A program made the position numbers and the translations under genes. From positions 1 to 64,000 of the forward strand of contig NZ_MUNO01000024.1 in NCBI RefSeq assembly GCF_002001015.1: a DNA stretch of 64,000 bases, given 5' to 3'. Position 1 is the first letter of the stretch. The number at the start of each line of letters is the position of its first letter. Positions 44,407-53,450 of this stretch are shown here, one piece after another. The notes under the pieces are model-generated. The model was not told the origin of the DNA. It worked only from the letters and a program-made list of their open reading frames with translations, and searched no databases. This DNA comes from Polaromonas sp. A23 (lineage in GTDB: Bacteria > Pseudomonadota > Gammaproteobacteria > Burkholderiales > Burkholderiaceae_C).

Positions 44407-45473
44407 AGATCGCGCTGATCACCGACGCCTGGCTGCCGCAAGTCAACGGGGTTGTCACCACGCTGGTCGAACTCGTACGCGAACTGGAAGCCCTGGGGCA
44501 CCAGGTCGAGGTGGTCCATCCGGGCTTGTTCAAAACGCGTCCTTGCCCCGGCTACGCCGGCATTGACCTGGCGGTGCGTCCCAAAGCACTGCTGCGTGAA
44601 AAGCTCGACAAGTTTGCGCCCGAGGCCGTGCACATCGCCACCGAGGGGCCGCTGGGCTGGGCTGCGCGCAGTTATTGCGTCAAGCGTGGCCTGCGTTTCA
44701 CCACCGCCTTTCACACCAAGTTTCCCGAGATTCTCAACGCTGCCCTGAAAATTCCGCTTTCCTGGGGGTATGCGCTGTTCCGGCATTTCCACAAACCTTC
44801 TGCGGGGGTGATGGTGCCTACACAGGGTGTGCTGCGCATGCTTGAGAAACGCGGGTTCCGCAATTTGCGCAACTGGACACATGGTGTGGATACGCAGTTG
44901 TTTTCATATCAGCCGGAGGCGCGCCTGTATCCGCGCATGGGCACGCTGGTCCGGCCTGTGTCTCTGTTTGTGGGGCGGGTGTCTTATGAAAAGAACATTG
45001 AAGCTTTTCTGGGGCTGGATATTCCCGGCACCAAGGTGGTTTGCGGCGTCGGGCCGCTGGAAGCTTCGCTGAAAGAGCGCTACCCGCAGGTGCGCTGGCT
45101 CGGCGTACTGCCCAGGGATGAGTTGGCCAGGGTTTATGCCGCCGCCGACGTGTTTGTTTTTCCCAGCCGCTCCGAAACTTTCGGTCTGGTCATGCTCGAG
45201 GCCATGGCCTGCGGCACACCGGTGGCAGCCTACCCTGTGGATGGCCCGCTGGAAGTGCTGGGAAAACCTGACGGCAGCTGTCATGGCGGTGTCATGCAGG
45301 ATGATTTGAAACAAGCCTGTTACAGCGCAATGGCCGTGCCACGCCATGCGGCACGAGCCCGAGCGCTGGATTTCAGCTGGCTGCAGGCGGCCCGGCTTTT
45401 CGAGGGCAACCTGGTGTCTGCCCACGAAAAGGCCAGGGGCGGTGAACTTCTTGCGGCACAGGCACGCGCATGA
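44403..45473 (+). CDS. agt: Agt-like GT4 glycosyltransferase (glycolipid synthesis)
   Basis: A 356-aa GT-B enzyme: N-terminal [18 protein letters not shown] and C-terminal [27 protein letters not shown] with the EX7E nucleotide-sugar motif. Agt transfers a hexose or uronic acid to diacylglycerol, replacing phospholipid when phosphate is short. The start ATG 44403 overlaps the plcP stop. It is followed by the ppk Pho box. Confidence 0.82.
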   Translation: MKIALITDAWLPQVNGVVTTLVELVRELEALGHQVEVVHPGLFKTRPCPGYAGIDLAVRPKALLREKLDKFAPEAVHIATEGPLGWAARSYCVKRGLRFTTAFHTKFPEILNAALKIPLSWGYALFRHFHKPSAGVMVPTQGVLRMLEKRGFRNLRNWTHGVDTQLFSYQPEARLYPRMGTLVRPVSLFVGRVSYEKNIEAFLGLDIPGTKVVCGVGPLEASLKERYPQVRWLGVLPRDELARVYAAADVFVFPSRSETFGLVMLEAMACGTPVAAYPVDGPLEVLGKPDGSCHGGVMQDDLKQACYSAMAVPRHAARARALDFSWLQAARLFEGNLVSAHEKARGGELLAAQARA

Positions 45474-45478
45474 AAGGG

Positions 45479-45507
45479 TTGTCATGCCTTTGTCACGCAT
45501 TTGTCAT
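45479..45507 (+). promoter_or_regulatory. triple Pho box upstream of ppk
   Basis: TTGTCAT (45479-45485), TTGTCAC (45490-45496) and TTGTCAT (45501-45507) repeat with an 11-bp period, 31 bp before the ppk start. The match to CTGTCAT is 6, 5 and 6 of 7. Confidence 0.85.
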
Positions 45508-45537
45508 CAAGTCGGCGCACACTGACAAGTCAAACAG

Positions 45538-47673
45538 ATGACAAAAAACACTTTGCCCGGTATGTTTCAGAATTCTTCCTCTCCCCCCATGGATCCGGCT
45601 GTGCCGCCAGCAGCGACCGTTGAATTTCTGGACCGCGACCACAGCATCCTGGCCTTCAACGAGCGGGTGCTGGACTGGGCCAAGCGTGCGGAGGTGCCTT
45701 TGCTGGAGCGGCTGCGCTTCCTGTGCATTGTTTCCTCCAACCTGGACGAGTTTTTCGAGGTTCGCGCTGCCCCGCATCTGACCGCCGCGCAGGCCGGGGA
45801 GCAGAAGGGCGCCTACACCTCGGCTTCCTTCGAGGCGCTGGCCGGAGCCGCGCATGACATGGTGGCGCGGCAGTACTCCCTGTACAACGACGAACTCATG
45901 CCGCTGTTTGAAAAGCAGGGCATCAAAATTGTCTCGCACGGTGAGCGCAACAGCGCGCAGCGGCAGTGGGTCCAGGCCTATTTCGAGCGAGAGGTCCGGC
46001 CTCTTCTGATCCCGGTTGGACTGGACCCTTCGCATCCGTTTCCGCAAGTGGCCAACAAGTCGCTCAATTTCATTGTCCGTCTGGGCGGGCACGATGCTTT
46101 TGGACGCGAGAACGACATCGCCATCGTCAAGGTGCCGCGGGTGTTGCCTCGCCTGATCCGCATGCCCGACAAGGTGGCGGGTAAACGCACCTGTTTCGTG
46201 TCGCTTTCCAGCGTGATCCGCGCGCATCTGGGCGAGCTGTTTCCCGGCCGTGAGGTTGGCCAGTTCTCGCAATTCCGCGTGACGCGGCACTCCGACCTGG
46301 CGGTGGACGAGGATGACGTCAAGAACCTGCGCACTGCGTTGCGTCTGGGCCTGGAGCAGCGGCATTACGGCCAGGCTGTCCGGCTGGAGGTGTCGGCTGG
46401 GTGCTCCAAGCACCTGTCGGACTTTCTGCTGAGCCAGTTCAACCTGCCGGAAGCATCGCTGTACCGCGTGCATGGCCCCGTCAACCTGGTACGCCTGACC
46501 CAACTGGTGGATCTGGTCAACGATCCGCGCCTGCTGTTTCCCCCGCACAAGGGCTGCTATCCGACGCAGCTGGTGCCGGGCGAGTCGTTTTTTGAACGGC
46601 TCAAGCGCGGCGACGTTTCCGTCCACCAGCCCTTTGAGAGCTTTGACGGGGTGCTTGATTTCCTGCGCGAGGCCATCAATGACCCTCAGGTGTTGGCCAT
46701 TCGACAGACCATATATCGCACCGGCACCGATTCCGAAATGATGGTGTTGTTGCGTGAGGCGGTGCGGCGCGGCAAGGAAGTCATGGTGGTGCTTGAGCTC
46801 AAGGCGCGTTTTGACGAAGAAGCCAATATCAACTGGGCCGAAATGTTGGAGTCGATAGGCGCGCAGGTGGTGTATGGCGTGGTCGGGCTCAAGACGCACG
46901 CCAAGATGCTGCTGGTGACGCGCCGCGAAGGCCAGCATCTCAGGCGCTATGCGCATTTGTCCACGGGCAATTACAACCCCAAGACTGCCCGCCTGTACAC
47001 CGATTTGAGTTACTTCACCGCTGATCCGGCGTTGACGGCAGATGTGGACAACGTGTTTGTGCACCTGGCCAGCCAGAGCAAATTACCCAAGCTCAATCGC
47101 CTGTGGCTGGCGCCGTTTCAGCTGCATAAAAAGCTGATTGAAAAAATCGATGCGCTGGGCGAGGCGGCGGCCGGCGGCAAGGACACGCGTATCGTCGCCA
47201 AGATGAATGCGCTGACCGATGAGGCTCTGATGCTGGCACTTGTGCGGGCCGGACAGCGCGGCGTCAAGATTGATCTGGTGGTGCGCGGCGCCTGCATGCT
47301 GCCGGCCGGTGTGCCGGGCGTGACCGACAACATCCGCGTGCGTTCCATCATTGGCCGCTTTCTTGAGCATTCGCGTGTTTTTTATTTCCGTTGCGAGGAA
47401 GACGAGGCACTGTATCTCTCCAGTGCCGACTGGATGAACCGCAACATGTTCAGGCGGGTCGAACTTGCCTGGTCCGTCACCGACCCGCTGCTGCTCAGGC
47501 GCATCGTGGACGAATGCCTGGTGGCTTACCTGCACGACAGCCGGGACGCCTGGGACCTGCAGGCCGATGGCAGCTATCTGCGGGTTGGGGCCAGCGGCTC
47601 CGCGGAGCAGCACGGCGCCCAGCAGGCATTGATGGCCCGTTACTCGGCCGGTGGCGCCGTCACACGGAGCTAA
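45538..47673 (+). CDS. ppk: polyphosphate kinase 1
   Basis: A 711-aa Ppk1, which polymerises the gamma phosphate of ATP into polyphosphate. Catalytic His454 lies in VVGLKTHAKMLLV, and the second PLD-like histidine, His611, in FLEHSRVFYF. The N-terminal DRDHSILAFNERVLDWA and SSNLDEFFEVR are typical. The first ~27 residues look unconserved, so a later start is possible. A triple Pho box stands 31 bp upstream; sixA follows 3 nt after the stop. Confidence 0.96.
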   Translation: MTKNTLPGMFQNSSSPPMDPAVPPAATVEFLDRDHSILAFNERVLDWAKRAEVPLLERLRFLCIVSSNLDEFFEVRAAPHLTAAQAGEQKGAYTSASFEALAGAAHDMVARQYSLYNDELMPLFEKQGIKIVSHGERNSAQRQWVQAYFEREVRPLLIPVGLDPSHPFPQVANKSLNFIVRLGGHDAFGRENDIAIVKVPRVLPRLIRMPDKVAGKRTCFVSLSSVIRAHLGELFPGREVGQFSQFRVTRHSDLAVDEDDVKNLRTALRLGLEQRHYGQAVRLEVSAGCSKHLSDFLLSQFNLPEASLYRVHGPVNLVRLTQLVDLVNDPRLLFPPHKGCYPTQLVPGESFFERLKRGDVSVHQPFESFDGVLDFLREAINDPQVLAIRQTIYRTGTDSEMMVLLREAVRRGKEVMVVLELKARFDEEANINWAEMLESIGAQVVYGVVGLKTHAKMLLVTRREGQHLRRYAHLSTGNYNPKTARLYTDLSYFTADPALTADVDNVFVHLASQSKLPKLNRLWLAPFQLHKKLIEKIDALGEAAAGGKDTRIVAKMNALTDEALMLALVRAGQRGVKIDLVVRGACMLPAGVPGVTDNIRVRSIIGRFLEHSRVFYFRCEEDEALYLSSADWMNRNMFRRVELAWSVTDPLLLRRIVDECLVAYLHDSRDAWDLQADGSYLRVGASGSAEQHGAQQALMARYSAGGAVTRS

Positions 47674-47676
47674 GCC

Positions 47677-48147
47677 TTGGACCTGATCCTGTGGCGCCAC
47701 GCTGAAGCCGAAGAGTTGACTGCAGACTCTCGCGATGCGAGCGACCTGGAGCGATCATTGACTTCGCGCGGGGAAAAGCAGGCGGCACGGATGGCCAGCT
47801 GGCTGGACAGGCAATTGCCCGAGCGGACACGCATCCTGGTGAGTCCGGCACGCCGCTGTGAACAGACGGCACTGGCGCTGGGCCGCAAGTACAAGGTGCG
47901 CGCGGAGCTTGGTCCCGACGCGCCTCCTTCGCAGCTGCTGGAGCTGGTGCAATGGCCGATCAACAAGTTGCCTATTCTTGTGATTGGCCATCAGCCCACG
48001 CTGGGTCAGGTGATCTCGCAGTTACTCGGCCTGCGGGAAGAGGAGTGCGCGGTCAAGAAGGGCGCACTTTGGTGGTTGCGCGCGCGCGACCGTGAAGCGG
48101 TTTTGCAGACCGTGGTGGTGACGGTGCAGTCGCCGGAACTGCTTTAA
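47677..48147 (+). CDS. sixA: SixA-like phosphohistidine phosphatase
   Basis: A 156-aa histidine phosphatase superfamily protein: LILWRHAEAEEL (catalytic His), SPARRCEQTA and VIGHQPTLGQVI. SixA acts on phosphohistidine of Hpt or phosphotransfer proteins. The start is TTG 47677. Placement after ppk is recurrent in Burkholderiales, but the in vivo target is unproven; a possible partner is the Hpt domain of the CheA-like kinase at 50.6 kb. Confidence 0.87.
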   Translation: MDLILWRHAEAEELTADSRDASDLERSLTSRGEKQAARMASWLDRQLPERTRILVSPARRCEQTALALGRKYKVRAELGPDAPPSQLLELVQWPINKLPILVIGHQPTLGQVISQLLGLREEECAVKKGALWWLRARDREAVLQTVVVTVQSPELL

Positions 48148-48160
48148 GGGCTAATAAGCC

Positions 48161-48568
48161 TTAGGCCGCGGGCCGGCCGGTCTTGATCGCCGGCACTTGG
48201 TCCAGTGCCGACAGAAAGGCTGTGTCGCTCATGGCGGCCAACGCCTTGATACCGGCTCGCAGTAATTCGCTTTTCTTCACAGGACGGGTCAGCCGGGCGG
48301 CGCGCTGCTTGAGTTCGTCAAGCACCACATACTCGGCCTTGGGTACGGTGAAGCTGTCGCGGACCAGCTTGGGCTTTTTTGTCTTTACCGGTTTTTCCAC
48401 CTTGGTCACCGGGGATGGTTTGGCTGCGGGCTTTTTGGCTATGGCAGTTTTGCTGACCGGCTTGGGTGTTGCCGCTGGGCGAGTCGGTGCCGGTTTTTTT
48501 GCCGGCGCTTTTTTGGCGGTGGTGCTTGTTTGTTTGCGGGGAGCCGCTGCTTTTTTCGTGGTTGCCAT
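48161..48568 (-). CDS. histone-like Lys/Ala-rich protein with C-terminal RHH-like domain
   Basis: A 135-aa protein. Residues 1-68 are Lys/Ala/Pro repeats like bacterial histone H1 tails (KKAPAKKPAPTRPAATPKP). Residues 71-113 (DSFTVPKAEYVVLDELKQRA and KKSELLRAGIKALAAM) fit a ribbon-helix-helix DNA-binding fold. ATG 48568 is preferred to an upstream in-frame ATG at 48616. An AT-rich palindrome sits 21 bp upstream of it. Role is likely nucleoid or promoter binding. Confidence 0.7.
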   Translation of the reverse strand: MATTKKAAAPRKQTSTTAKKAPAKKPAPTRPAATPKPVSKTAIAKKPAAKPSPVTKVEKPVKTKKPKLVRDSFTVPKAEYVVLDELKQRAARLTRPVKKSELLRAGIKALAAMSDTAFLSALDQVPAIKTGRPAA

Positions 48569-48588
48569 GGGTGATGTCCTTTTGGTTA

Positions 48589-48613
48589 AACGGTTTATAT
48601 AGTTTATACCGTT
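48589..48613. promoter_or_regulatory. AT-rich operator-like palindrome upstream of the histone-like gene
   Basis: AACGGT (48589-48594) and ACCGTT (48608-48613) flank TTATATAGTTTAT, with a direct repeat GTTTATA-TA-GTTTATA inside. It overlaps the probable -10 region, in an otherwise GC-rich region. Confidence 0.5.
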
Positions 48614-48640
48614 CAATTCGGGGAGGTCAATCCGGCAAAT

Positions 48641-50137
48641 TTACAGGTTGGCCACAATCAATGTCCACGGCGTTTTTTGCCAGGCCACCACTTCTTCACG
48701 CAGCAAATGCGCTGACTGCGGATAAGCGGCTGCCCACCCGGTGCGGCAACCCAGCACGAACCGGTGGCTGTCCGCAGTGCTGTCGATCTGCATGCCCTTG
48801 AGGTCGGGGTCCCGGCGGGCATGGCACAGGATCACGGCCAGCCGCAGGCACAGCAGTTGTTGCACGAAGACAGGGTCTTCGAAGTCAACATCCAGCTTGC
48901 GCAGTTTTCCGCGGTGGCCCAGCACCAGCAGGCTCAGCCGGTGCAGTTCAGGCAGTGCGAAGCCTGGTGCGTCGGCATTGTCCAGGATGTAGGCGCCGTG
49001 CTTGTGATAGTCGCTGTGCGAGATGTGGCTGCCGATTTCATGGAGTTGCGCCGCCCAGTTCAGCTTGAGCTGTACACGGGCCAGTTCCGCCGGTGGCAGG
49101 GCATTGCTGGCCTGCTGGAACAAGGTGCGGGCCGTCTTGCTGACGCGTTGGGCCTGGGCCGCGTCCACGTCGAACTTGCGCGCGAGCCTCTGAACCGTGG
49201 TCGAGCGCAGGTCGGTGGTGTCGTGCTCGCGGTCCAGCAGGTCGTACAGCACGCCATGGCGCAGGGCGCCCTGTGCGGCCTGCATCTGGGTAATGTCCAA
49301 CAGATCGAATACGGCCCGCAGCACACTGATGCCGCCGCCGATCACGGCCCGCCGGTCGTCCTTCATGCCTTCCAGCTTGAGGCGGTCTGCGCTTTGGGCC
49401 TTGAGCAGCCGGTCCAGCAACCAGTCCAGGCCTTCGCGGGTGACCAGGCCCTGCGGCCAGCCCCCTGCGCCCAGCACGTCGGCGACGGCGCCAACTGTGC
49501 CGGACGAGCCATAGGCGACCTCCCAGCTTCCGGCCGGGTACAGGTTGAGGGCTTCGTCGAGCACCGCCTTGGCGGCCACCTCGGCGGCATTGAAGGCCCG
49601 TGTATTGAATTGGCCCTCCGGAAAATACTTCATGGACCAGGCCACGCTTCCAACGCGATAGGACTCCATGACCAGCGCGTCCAGGCCCTTGCCCAGAATC
49701 ATTTCGGTGGAGCGCCCGCCGATGTCGATCACCAGGCGGCGCTCATCGGACTGCGGCAGCATGTGCGCCACGCCTTGGTAAATCAGTCGGGCTTCCTCGC
49801 GGCCGGAAATTACGTCGATGGGAAATCCCAGCACGCGGTGCGCACCGGCAAGGAATTCGTCGCGGTTGCGCGCTTCACGCAGTGTTTGCGTAGCGACGGC
49901 ACGGACTTCGCCTTTTTTGAAGCCCGCCAGGCGTTCCCCGAATCGCGCCAGGCACTCCCAGCCGCGTTGCATGGCTTCGGGTGTCAGGTTGCGGTCTTCG
50001 TCCAGGCCGTTGCCCTGGCGAACGGTTTCCTTGAGGTATTCGGTGCGGTGAATCCGCCCGTGGTCGAGGCGGCCTATTTCAAGGCGAAAGCTGTTGGACC
50101 CGAGGTCCACCGCAGCGAGGCGAGTTCCATTTTGCAT
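48641..50137 (-). CDS. ppx: exopolyphosphatase / GppA family phosphatase
   Basis: A 498-aa Ppx/GppA enzyme: LAAVDLGSNSFRLEIG, VISGREEARLIYQGV, VIDIGGRSTEMI and a C-terminal HD-like region (QLHEIGSHISHSDYHKHG). It removes phosphates from polyP ends, opposing Ppk. ATG 50137 is chosen (MQNGTRLAAVD); the frame extends 15 codons upstream without need. It is on the opposite strand from ppk and convergent with it. Confidence 0.93.
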   Translation of the reverse strand: MQNGTRLAAVDLGSNSFRLEIGRLDHGRIHRTEYLKETVRQGNGLDEDRNLTPEAMQRGWECLARFGERLAGFKKGEVRAVATQTLREARNRDEFLAGAHRVLGFPIDVISGREEARLIYQGVAHMLPQSDERRLVIDIGGRSTEMILGKGLDALVMESYRVGSVAWSMKYFPEGQFNTRAFNAAEVAAKAVLDEALNLYPAGSWEVAYGSSGTVGAVADVLGAGGWPQGLVTREGLDWLLDRLLKAQSADRLKLEGMKDDRRAVIGGGISVLRAVFDLLDITQMQAAQGALRHGVLYDLLDREHDTTDLRSTTVQRLARKFDVDAAQAQRVSKTARTLFQQASNALPPAELARVQLKLNWAAQLHEIGSHISHSDYHKHGAYILDNADAPGFALPELHRLSLLVLGHRGKLRKLDVDFEDPVFVQQLLCLRLAVILCHARRDPDLKGMQIDSTADSHRFVLGCRTGWAAAYPQSAHLLREEVVAWQKTPWTLIVANL

Positions 50138-50505
50138 GTAGGGGAGAGTGTGCGGCTGTTGGAGGCGCGACCAGCATAGCACTCGCGCGGGAGCCTCATG
50201 GGCTGGCGTTCATAGGCGGAAAGCGCGGACAGCCGGAGCCGTCCCGGGAATGGCAAAAGGCGCATTGTGCTGCCACCATGTGACCAGACTGTGAATCCTC
50301 CGGGAGTTGTGTACTTCAAAGGATGAACCCACCTTGAGGGGTAACTGGACTTGCCGCGCGTGGCAGTTGCCTGCCTCCAGATCGAGCGGCTGCGCCATTT
50401 CATGAACAAATCGAGCTGTAGCCGCCGTCCATACTGCGAAATCAGCTATTAAAAAGATAGCAATTCAGGGAAAAATGAAAACCAGCGGCGTGAAAATTTC
50501 TGTGT
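50138..50505. other. intergenic region ppx / CheA-like gene
   Basis: It should hold both divergent promoters. A 62-codon minus-strand frame (50210-50398) is open but without a ribosome-binding site and I do not accept it. A half copy of the dispersed repeat (copy F, GCGAAATCAGCTATTAAAAA) is at 50440-50472. Confidence 0.45.
50440..50472 (+). repeat. dispersed AGCTAT-type repeat, partial copy F
   Basis: AATCAGCTATTAAAAAGATAG matches the 3' half of copies A, C and D; the 5' half is missing. Confidence 0.5.
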
Positions 50506-50523
50506 TTGTCACAGCTCGGTCAC
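50506..50523 (+). promoter_or_regulatory. Pho box upstream of the CheA-like gene
   Basis: TTGTCAC-AGCT-CGGTCAC has two 7-mers with a 4-nt spacer; matches to CTGTCAT are 5 and 4 to 5. It is 43 bp before the ATG. Confidence 0.6.
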
Positions 50524-50566
50524 CTGGAAGTTGCAACATTGTGCGTTCCAACTCCGTAACCACACA

Positions 50567-52603
50567 ATGAAATCTTCCCTGGGCCTGGGCAAGTACCGCG
50601 ATCTTCTGTTCGCCATTCTCCTATTTATTGTCCTGGACTTGGGCATCCTGTTTTTCAACTTCTTTGCGTCCTTGCAGCTGGAGCGCGACGCCAGCCGCAT
50701 CAATACTGCGGGTGAGCTTCGCATGCTCACGCAGCAGATCACCAAATCGCTGCTGACCCTGCAGGTTGAAAAAAAAGGAGAGCTTCCGATCCAGACCAGC
50801 ATGGCCCAGCTGACCCAGGGAACGGGCGCCTTTGTTGAAGGTCTGGCGGGACTGAAAAACGCCATGAGCCGGGATGCCGAGTTCACCATCTTCGGGCTGA
50901 ACCCGGATGATTTGCGTGACACCCTTCGAAAACTGGAGCGGGAATGGCTGCCGCTCAAGGAGAGCATTGACCCGGTGATCGCCGCGCAGGACCCTACGCT
51001 TGAAGACACTGATATTGCCGCCACCAAGGCGGTGGCCCGCAACATTCGCCTGATGGCGCTCAGTGATGACCTCGCGACCGGTGTCGAGGCTGCGGCCAGA
51101 ACCAAGACGGAACGCATGCGGCAGATTCAGGTGGCGGCCATTGTTCTTGCCCTGATCAATTTTGTTTACATCGTTTTCAAGTTTCTGCGACGCCTCAATG
51201 CCAGCGACCGCGTGGCGGACGCGGCCCGTCAGGAAACCGATGACATCCTGAAAACGGTGTCCGAAGGTTTGCTGCTGGTGCGCTCCGATGGCAGTGTGGG
51301 CACCCAGCTTTCAGCGTCGGTACACAAACTGTTTATGCGCGAGATACGGCCGGGGGAGGACTTCCGCCAATTGCTGCGTAGCGTGTTGACGCCGGAGCGG
51401 GCCGAAGAGGCGCAGAGTTACCTGGAGCTGCTGTTTGACCCCAAGGTCAAACCGGCCTTGCTGACGCAACTGGACCCGTTGAAAGATGTGGAGGTCACCG
51501 CACCAGGCGCTTCCGGCGCAGTCCGGTTCCTGACATTCCAGATCACGCAGCTGCGCGAGGCGGGCCGCATCAAGGAACTGCTGGTGACCGTGTTTGATGT
51601 GACACGGAAAGTCCAGCTGGAGCGCGAGCTGGCAGCGACCCAGGAGGCTGCGAAGAGCGATGTGGAAGACCTGATACGTGTGCTGGAGCAGGAGCCACTG
51701 CTGCTGCAGGAGTTCCTGCTCGGTGCCCGTGCCAGGCTGGCGGACCTGAACCAGTCCATGCGCACCGTCGGGCGGCGCCCCGAGGCCTACCGGGCCCTGG
51801 TCGATGATGCAGCACGGCTGATCCACGGCATCAAGGGCGAGGGCGCCGCGCTCAGCCTCACGGCCATCGCGCGCCAGTGCCATGAAATGGAAAATGCACT
51901 GGCACCCCTGCTCAAGCGTCGTGACCTGTCCGGTGAAGACCTGATTCCGATCGTGTTTGAGCTCTCCAAGGTACAGGACCAGGCTGAGCGCCTGCACCGG
52001 GTGTTTGCACGCATTGGCCAGGCATCGCCTGCGGTCCAGCAGGATGAGCCGCGCCTGCTGGACGCCATGGTCGGCAATCTCCGGTCGCTGTCGGAGCGCG
52101 TAGCGCTTTCGCTCGGCAAGCAGGTTCGCTTGACCGCCTACGTCAACGAGACGGTTTTGCCCGCCGGGGTGGAGCAGGTGTTGCGCGAGGCGCTGCCGCA
52201 ACTGGTTCGCAACGCGGTGGTCCATGGGATTGAATTGCCGCTGGAGCGTCAAAAACTCAGCAAGCCACCCGTAGGTGAACTTCGGCTGGATATCGGGCGA
52301 GCCGAGGACGGTGCCATCCAGGTGACCTTGAGCGACGACGGGCGCGGGATCATGGTTCCCGAGGTCCGGCAGCGCGTGGCTCAACTGCGGACCGACGCCA
52401 CCCAGCTGACCGACAGCCAGGTGCTCGGGTTTATTTTTGACCCCCATTTTTCGACAGCCAGCGAAGTGACTGAACATGCGGGCCGTGGCGTGGGCCTGTC
52501 CCTGGTCAAGCAGATTGCGGAGAAGGCTGGAGCCAAATTGAGGGTGATGACCCGGCCCAACGTATCTACACAGTTTGTGCTCAAGTTTGGGGTGGTGTCA
52601 TGA
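50567..52603 (+). CDS. CheA-like membrane histidine kinase with Hpt and HATPase domains
   Basis: A 678-aa protein. TM1 is at about residues 13-33, and a PilJ/type IV pilus MCP-like periplasmic helical domain follows (AGELRMLTQQITKSLLTLQ). TM2 is near 190-208, then a PAS-like cytoplasmic region. An Hpt domain carries His420 in IHGIKGEGAAL. The C-terminal HATPase has QLVRNAVVHGIE (N box), DDGRGI and GRGVGLSLVK. It lacks a dedicated CheW-like domain and any receiver. The next gene encodes the likely receiver partner, with ATGA overlap. Confidence 0.82.
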   Translation: MKSSLGLGKYRDLLFAILLFIVLDLGILFFNFFASLQLERDASRINTAGELRMLTQQITKSLLTLQVEKKGELPIQTSMAQLTQGTGAFVEGLAGLKNAMSRDAEFTIFGLNPDDLRDTLRKLEREWLPLKESIDPVIAAQDPTLEDTDIAATKAVARNIRLMALSDDLATGVEAAARTKTERMRQIQVAAIVLALINFVYIVFKFLRRLNASDRVADAARQETDDILKTVSEGLLLVRSDGSVGTQLSASVHKLFMREIRPGEDFRQLLRSVLTPERAEEAQSYLELLFDPKVKPALLTQLDPLKDVEVTAPGASGAVRFLTFQITQLREAGRIKELLVTVFDVTRKVQLERELAATQEAAKSDVEDLIRVLEQEPLLLQEFLLGARARLADLNQSMRTVGRRPEAYRALVDDAARLIHGIKGEGAALSLTAIARQCHEMENALAPLLKRRDLSGEDLIPIVFELSKVQDQAERLHRVFARIGQASPAVQQDEPRLLDAMVGNLRSLSERVALSLGKQVRLTAYVNETVLPAGVEQVLREALPQLVRNAVVHGIELPLERQKLSKPPVGELRLDIGRAEDGAIQVTLSDDGRGIMVPEVRQRVAQLRTDATQLTDSQVLGFIFDPHFSTASEVTEHAGRGVGLSLVKQIAEKAGAKLRVMTRPNVSTQFVLKFGVVS

Positions 52604-52974
52604 AGACCAGAAGCCTGATGGTGGTGGACGATTCCATGATCTTCCGCAACCGGATCGCCCGGCTGGCGACTGACCAGCGCCTTCCCGGAGTCACGGTGGT
52701 TGCTTTGGCCGGAGACGGCAGCCAGGCCATTGCGCAAGCCAAGCTGCACAAGCCGGACTTTGTCACGATGGACTTGACCATGCCTGTGATGGACGGCCCG
52801 GCTTGCCTGGAGGCCCTGCGTACGGTACTGCCGGATGCGCGTGTCCTGGTCGTGTCGGCGCTGAGTGACCGGGCCACCGCACTGAAGGCCATGACCAAAG
52901 GAGCCCACGGGTTTTTGCTGAAACCTTTTTCGGATACGCAATTGGTCGAATCCCTGCAGGAGTTGATGGCATGA
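52600..52974 (+). CDS. single-domain CheY-like response regulator
   Basis: A 124-aa receiver: acidic pair Asp10-Asp11, phosphoacceptor Asp58 in FVTMDLTMPVMDG, switch Ser/Thr in VSALSD and Lys108 in LLKPF. No output domain. Its start overlaps the kinase stop and its stop overlaps the next start (ATGA both times), so it is the probable target of the CheA-like kinase. Confidence 0.9.
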   Translation: MKTRSLMVVDDSMIFRNRIARLATDQRLPGVTVVALAGDGSQAIAQAKLHKPDFVTMDLTMPVMDGPACLEALRTVLPDARVLVVSALSDRATALKAMTKGAHGFLLKPFSDTQLVESLQELMA

Positions 52975-53450
52975 CAACCAACCGGCTTAAAGTCGACGAC
53001 ATCAAGATTTTTTCCGATGCAGCCATGGCTTTTTTCTCCCAGACCACCGGGCACAAGGCGGCCGTTCGAACGGCCTATCTGCTGGAGGGGGCTGAGACGG
53101 TGGTCTGGAATGATTTCCAGGGGCGCATCGAACTCGGCGGGCATTACCGCGGCAGCGTCACCTTCTCGGCGCCCCGGGGTCTGCTGACGCATCTGCTGTT
53201 GACCATGGGAGAGAGCAGCTACACCGATGCCAGCCACCGCGATGTAGTCGGCGAGATCACCAACCAGATGTCAGGTTACGCACGGCGGCATTTTGGCGAG
53301 GCTATGGATATCTCGCCACCTCGTGTGATCACGCAAGGCGAGGGCGTAGCACCCCCCGGTTTTGCGGCGGCACCTTTCGTGATTCCCATGTTGTGGGACC
53401 GGTATGAGGCGCATCTGGTGGTGCGCATGGGCAAGGCCGGCTCAGCCTAG
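52971..53450 (+). CDS. CheX-like phosphatase family protein
   Basis: A 159-aa CheX/CheC-fold protein. The HRDVVGEITNQMSGYARRHF stretch holds the E-x2-N signature that hydrolyses phospho-CheY. In context it would dephosphorylate the CheY-like regulator upstream. The stop codon TAG lies inside the left arm of a 169-bp palindrome. Confidence 0.75.
   Translation: MTTNRLKVDDIKIFSDAAMAFFSQTTGHKAAVRTAYLLEGAETVVWNDFQGRIELGGHYRGSVTFSAPRGLLTHLLLTMGESSYTDASHRDVVGEITNQMSGYARRHFGEAMDISPPRVITQGEGVAPPGFAAAPFVIPMLWDRYEAHLVVRMGKAGSA

Noticed and set aside
45493..47064. 523-codon minus-strand open frame opposite ppk
   Set aside because: Antisense to ppk and covers its Pho box; no recognisable protein features.
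50210..50398. 62-codon minus-strand frame between ppx and the CheA-like gene
   Set aside because: No ribosome-binding site or recognisable family; kept only as a remark on the intergenic region.
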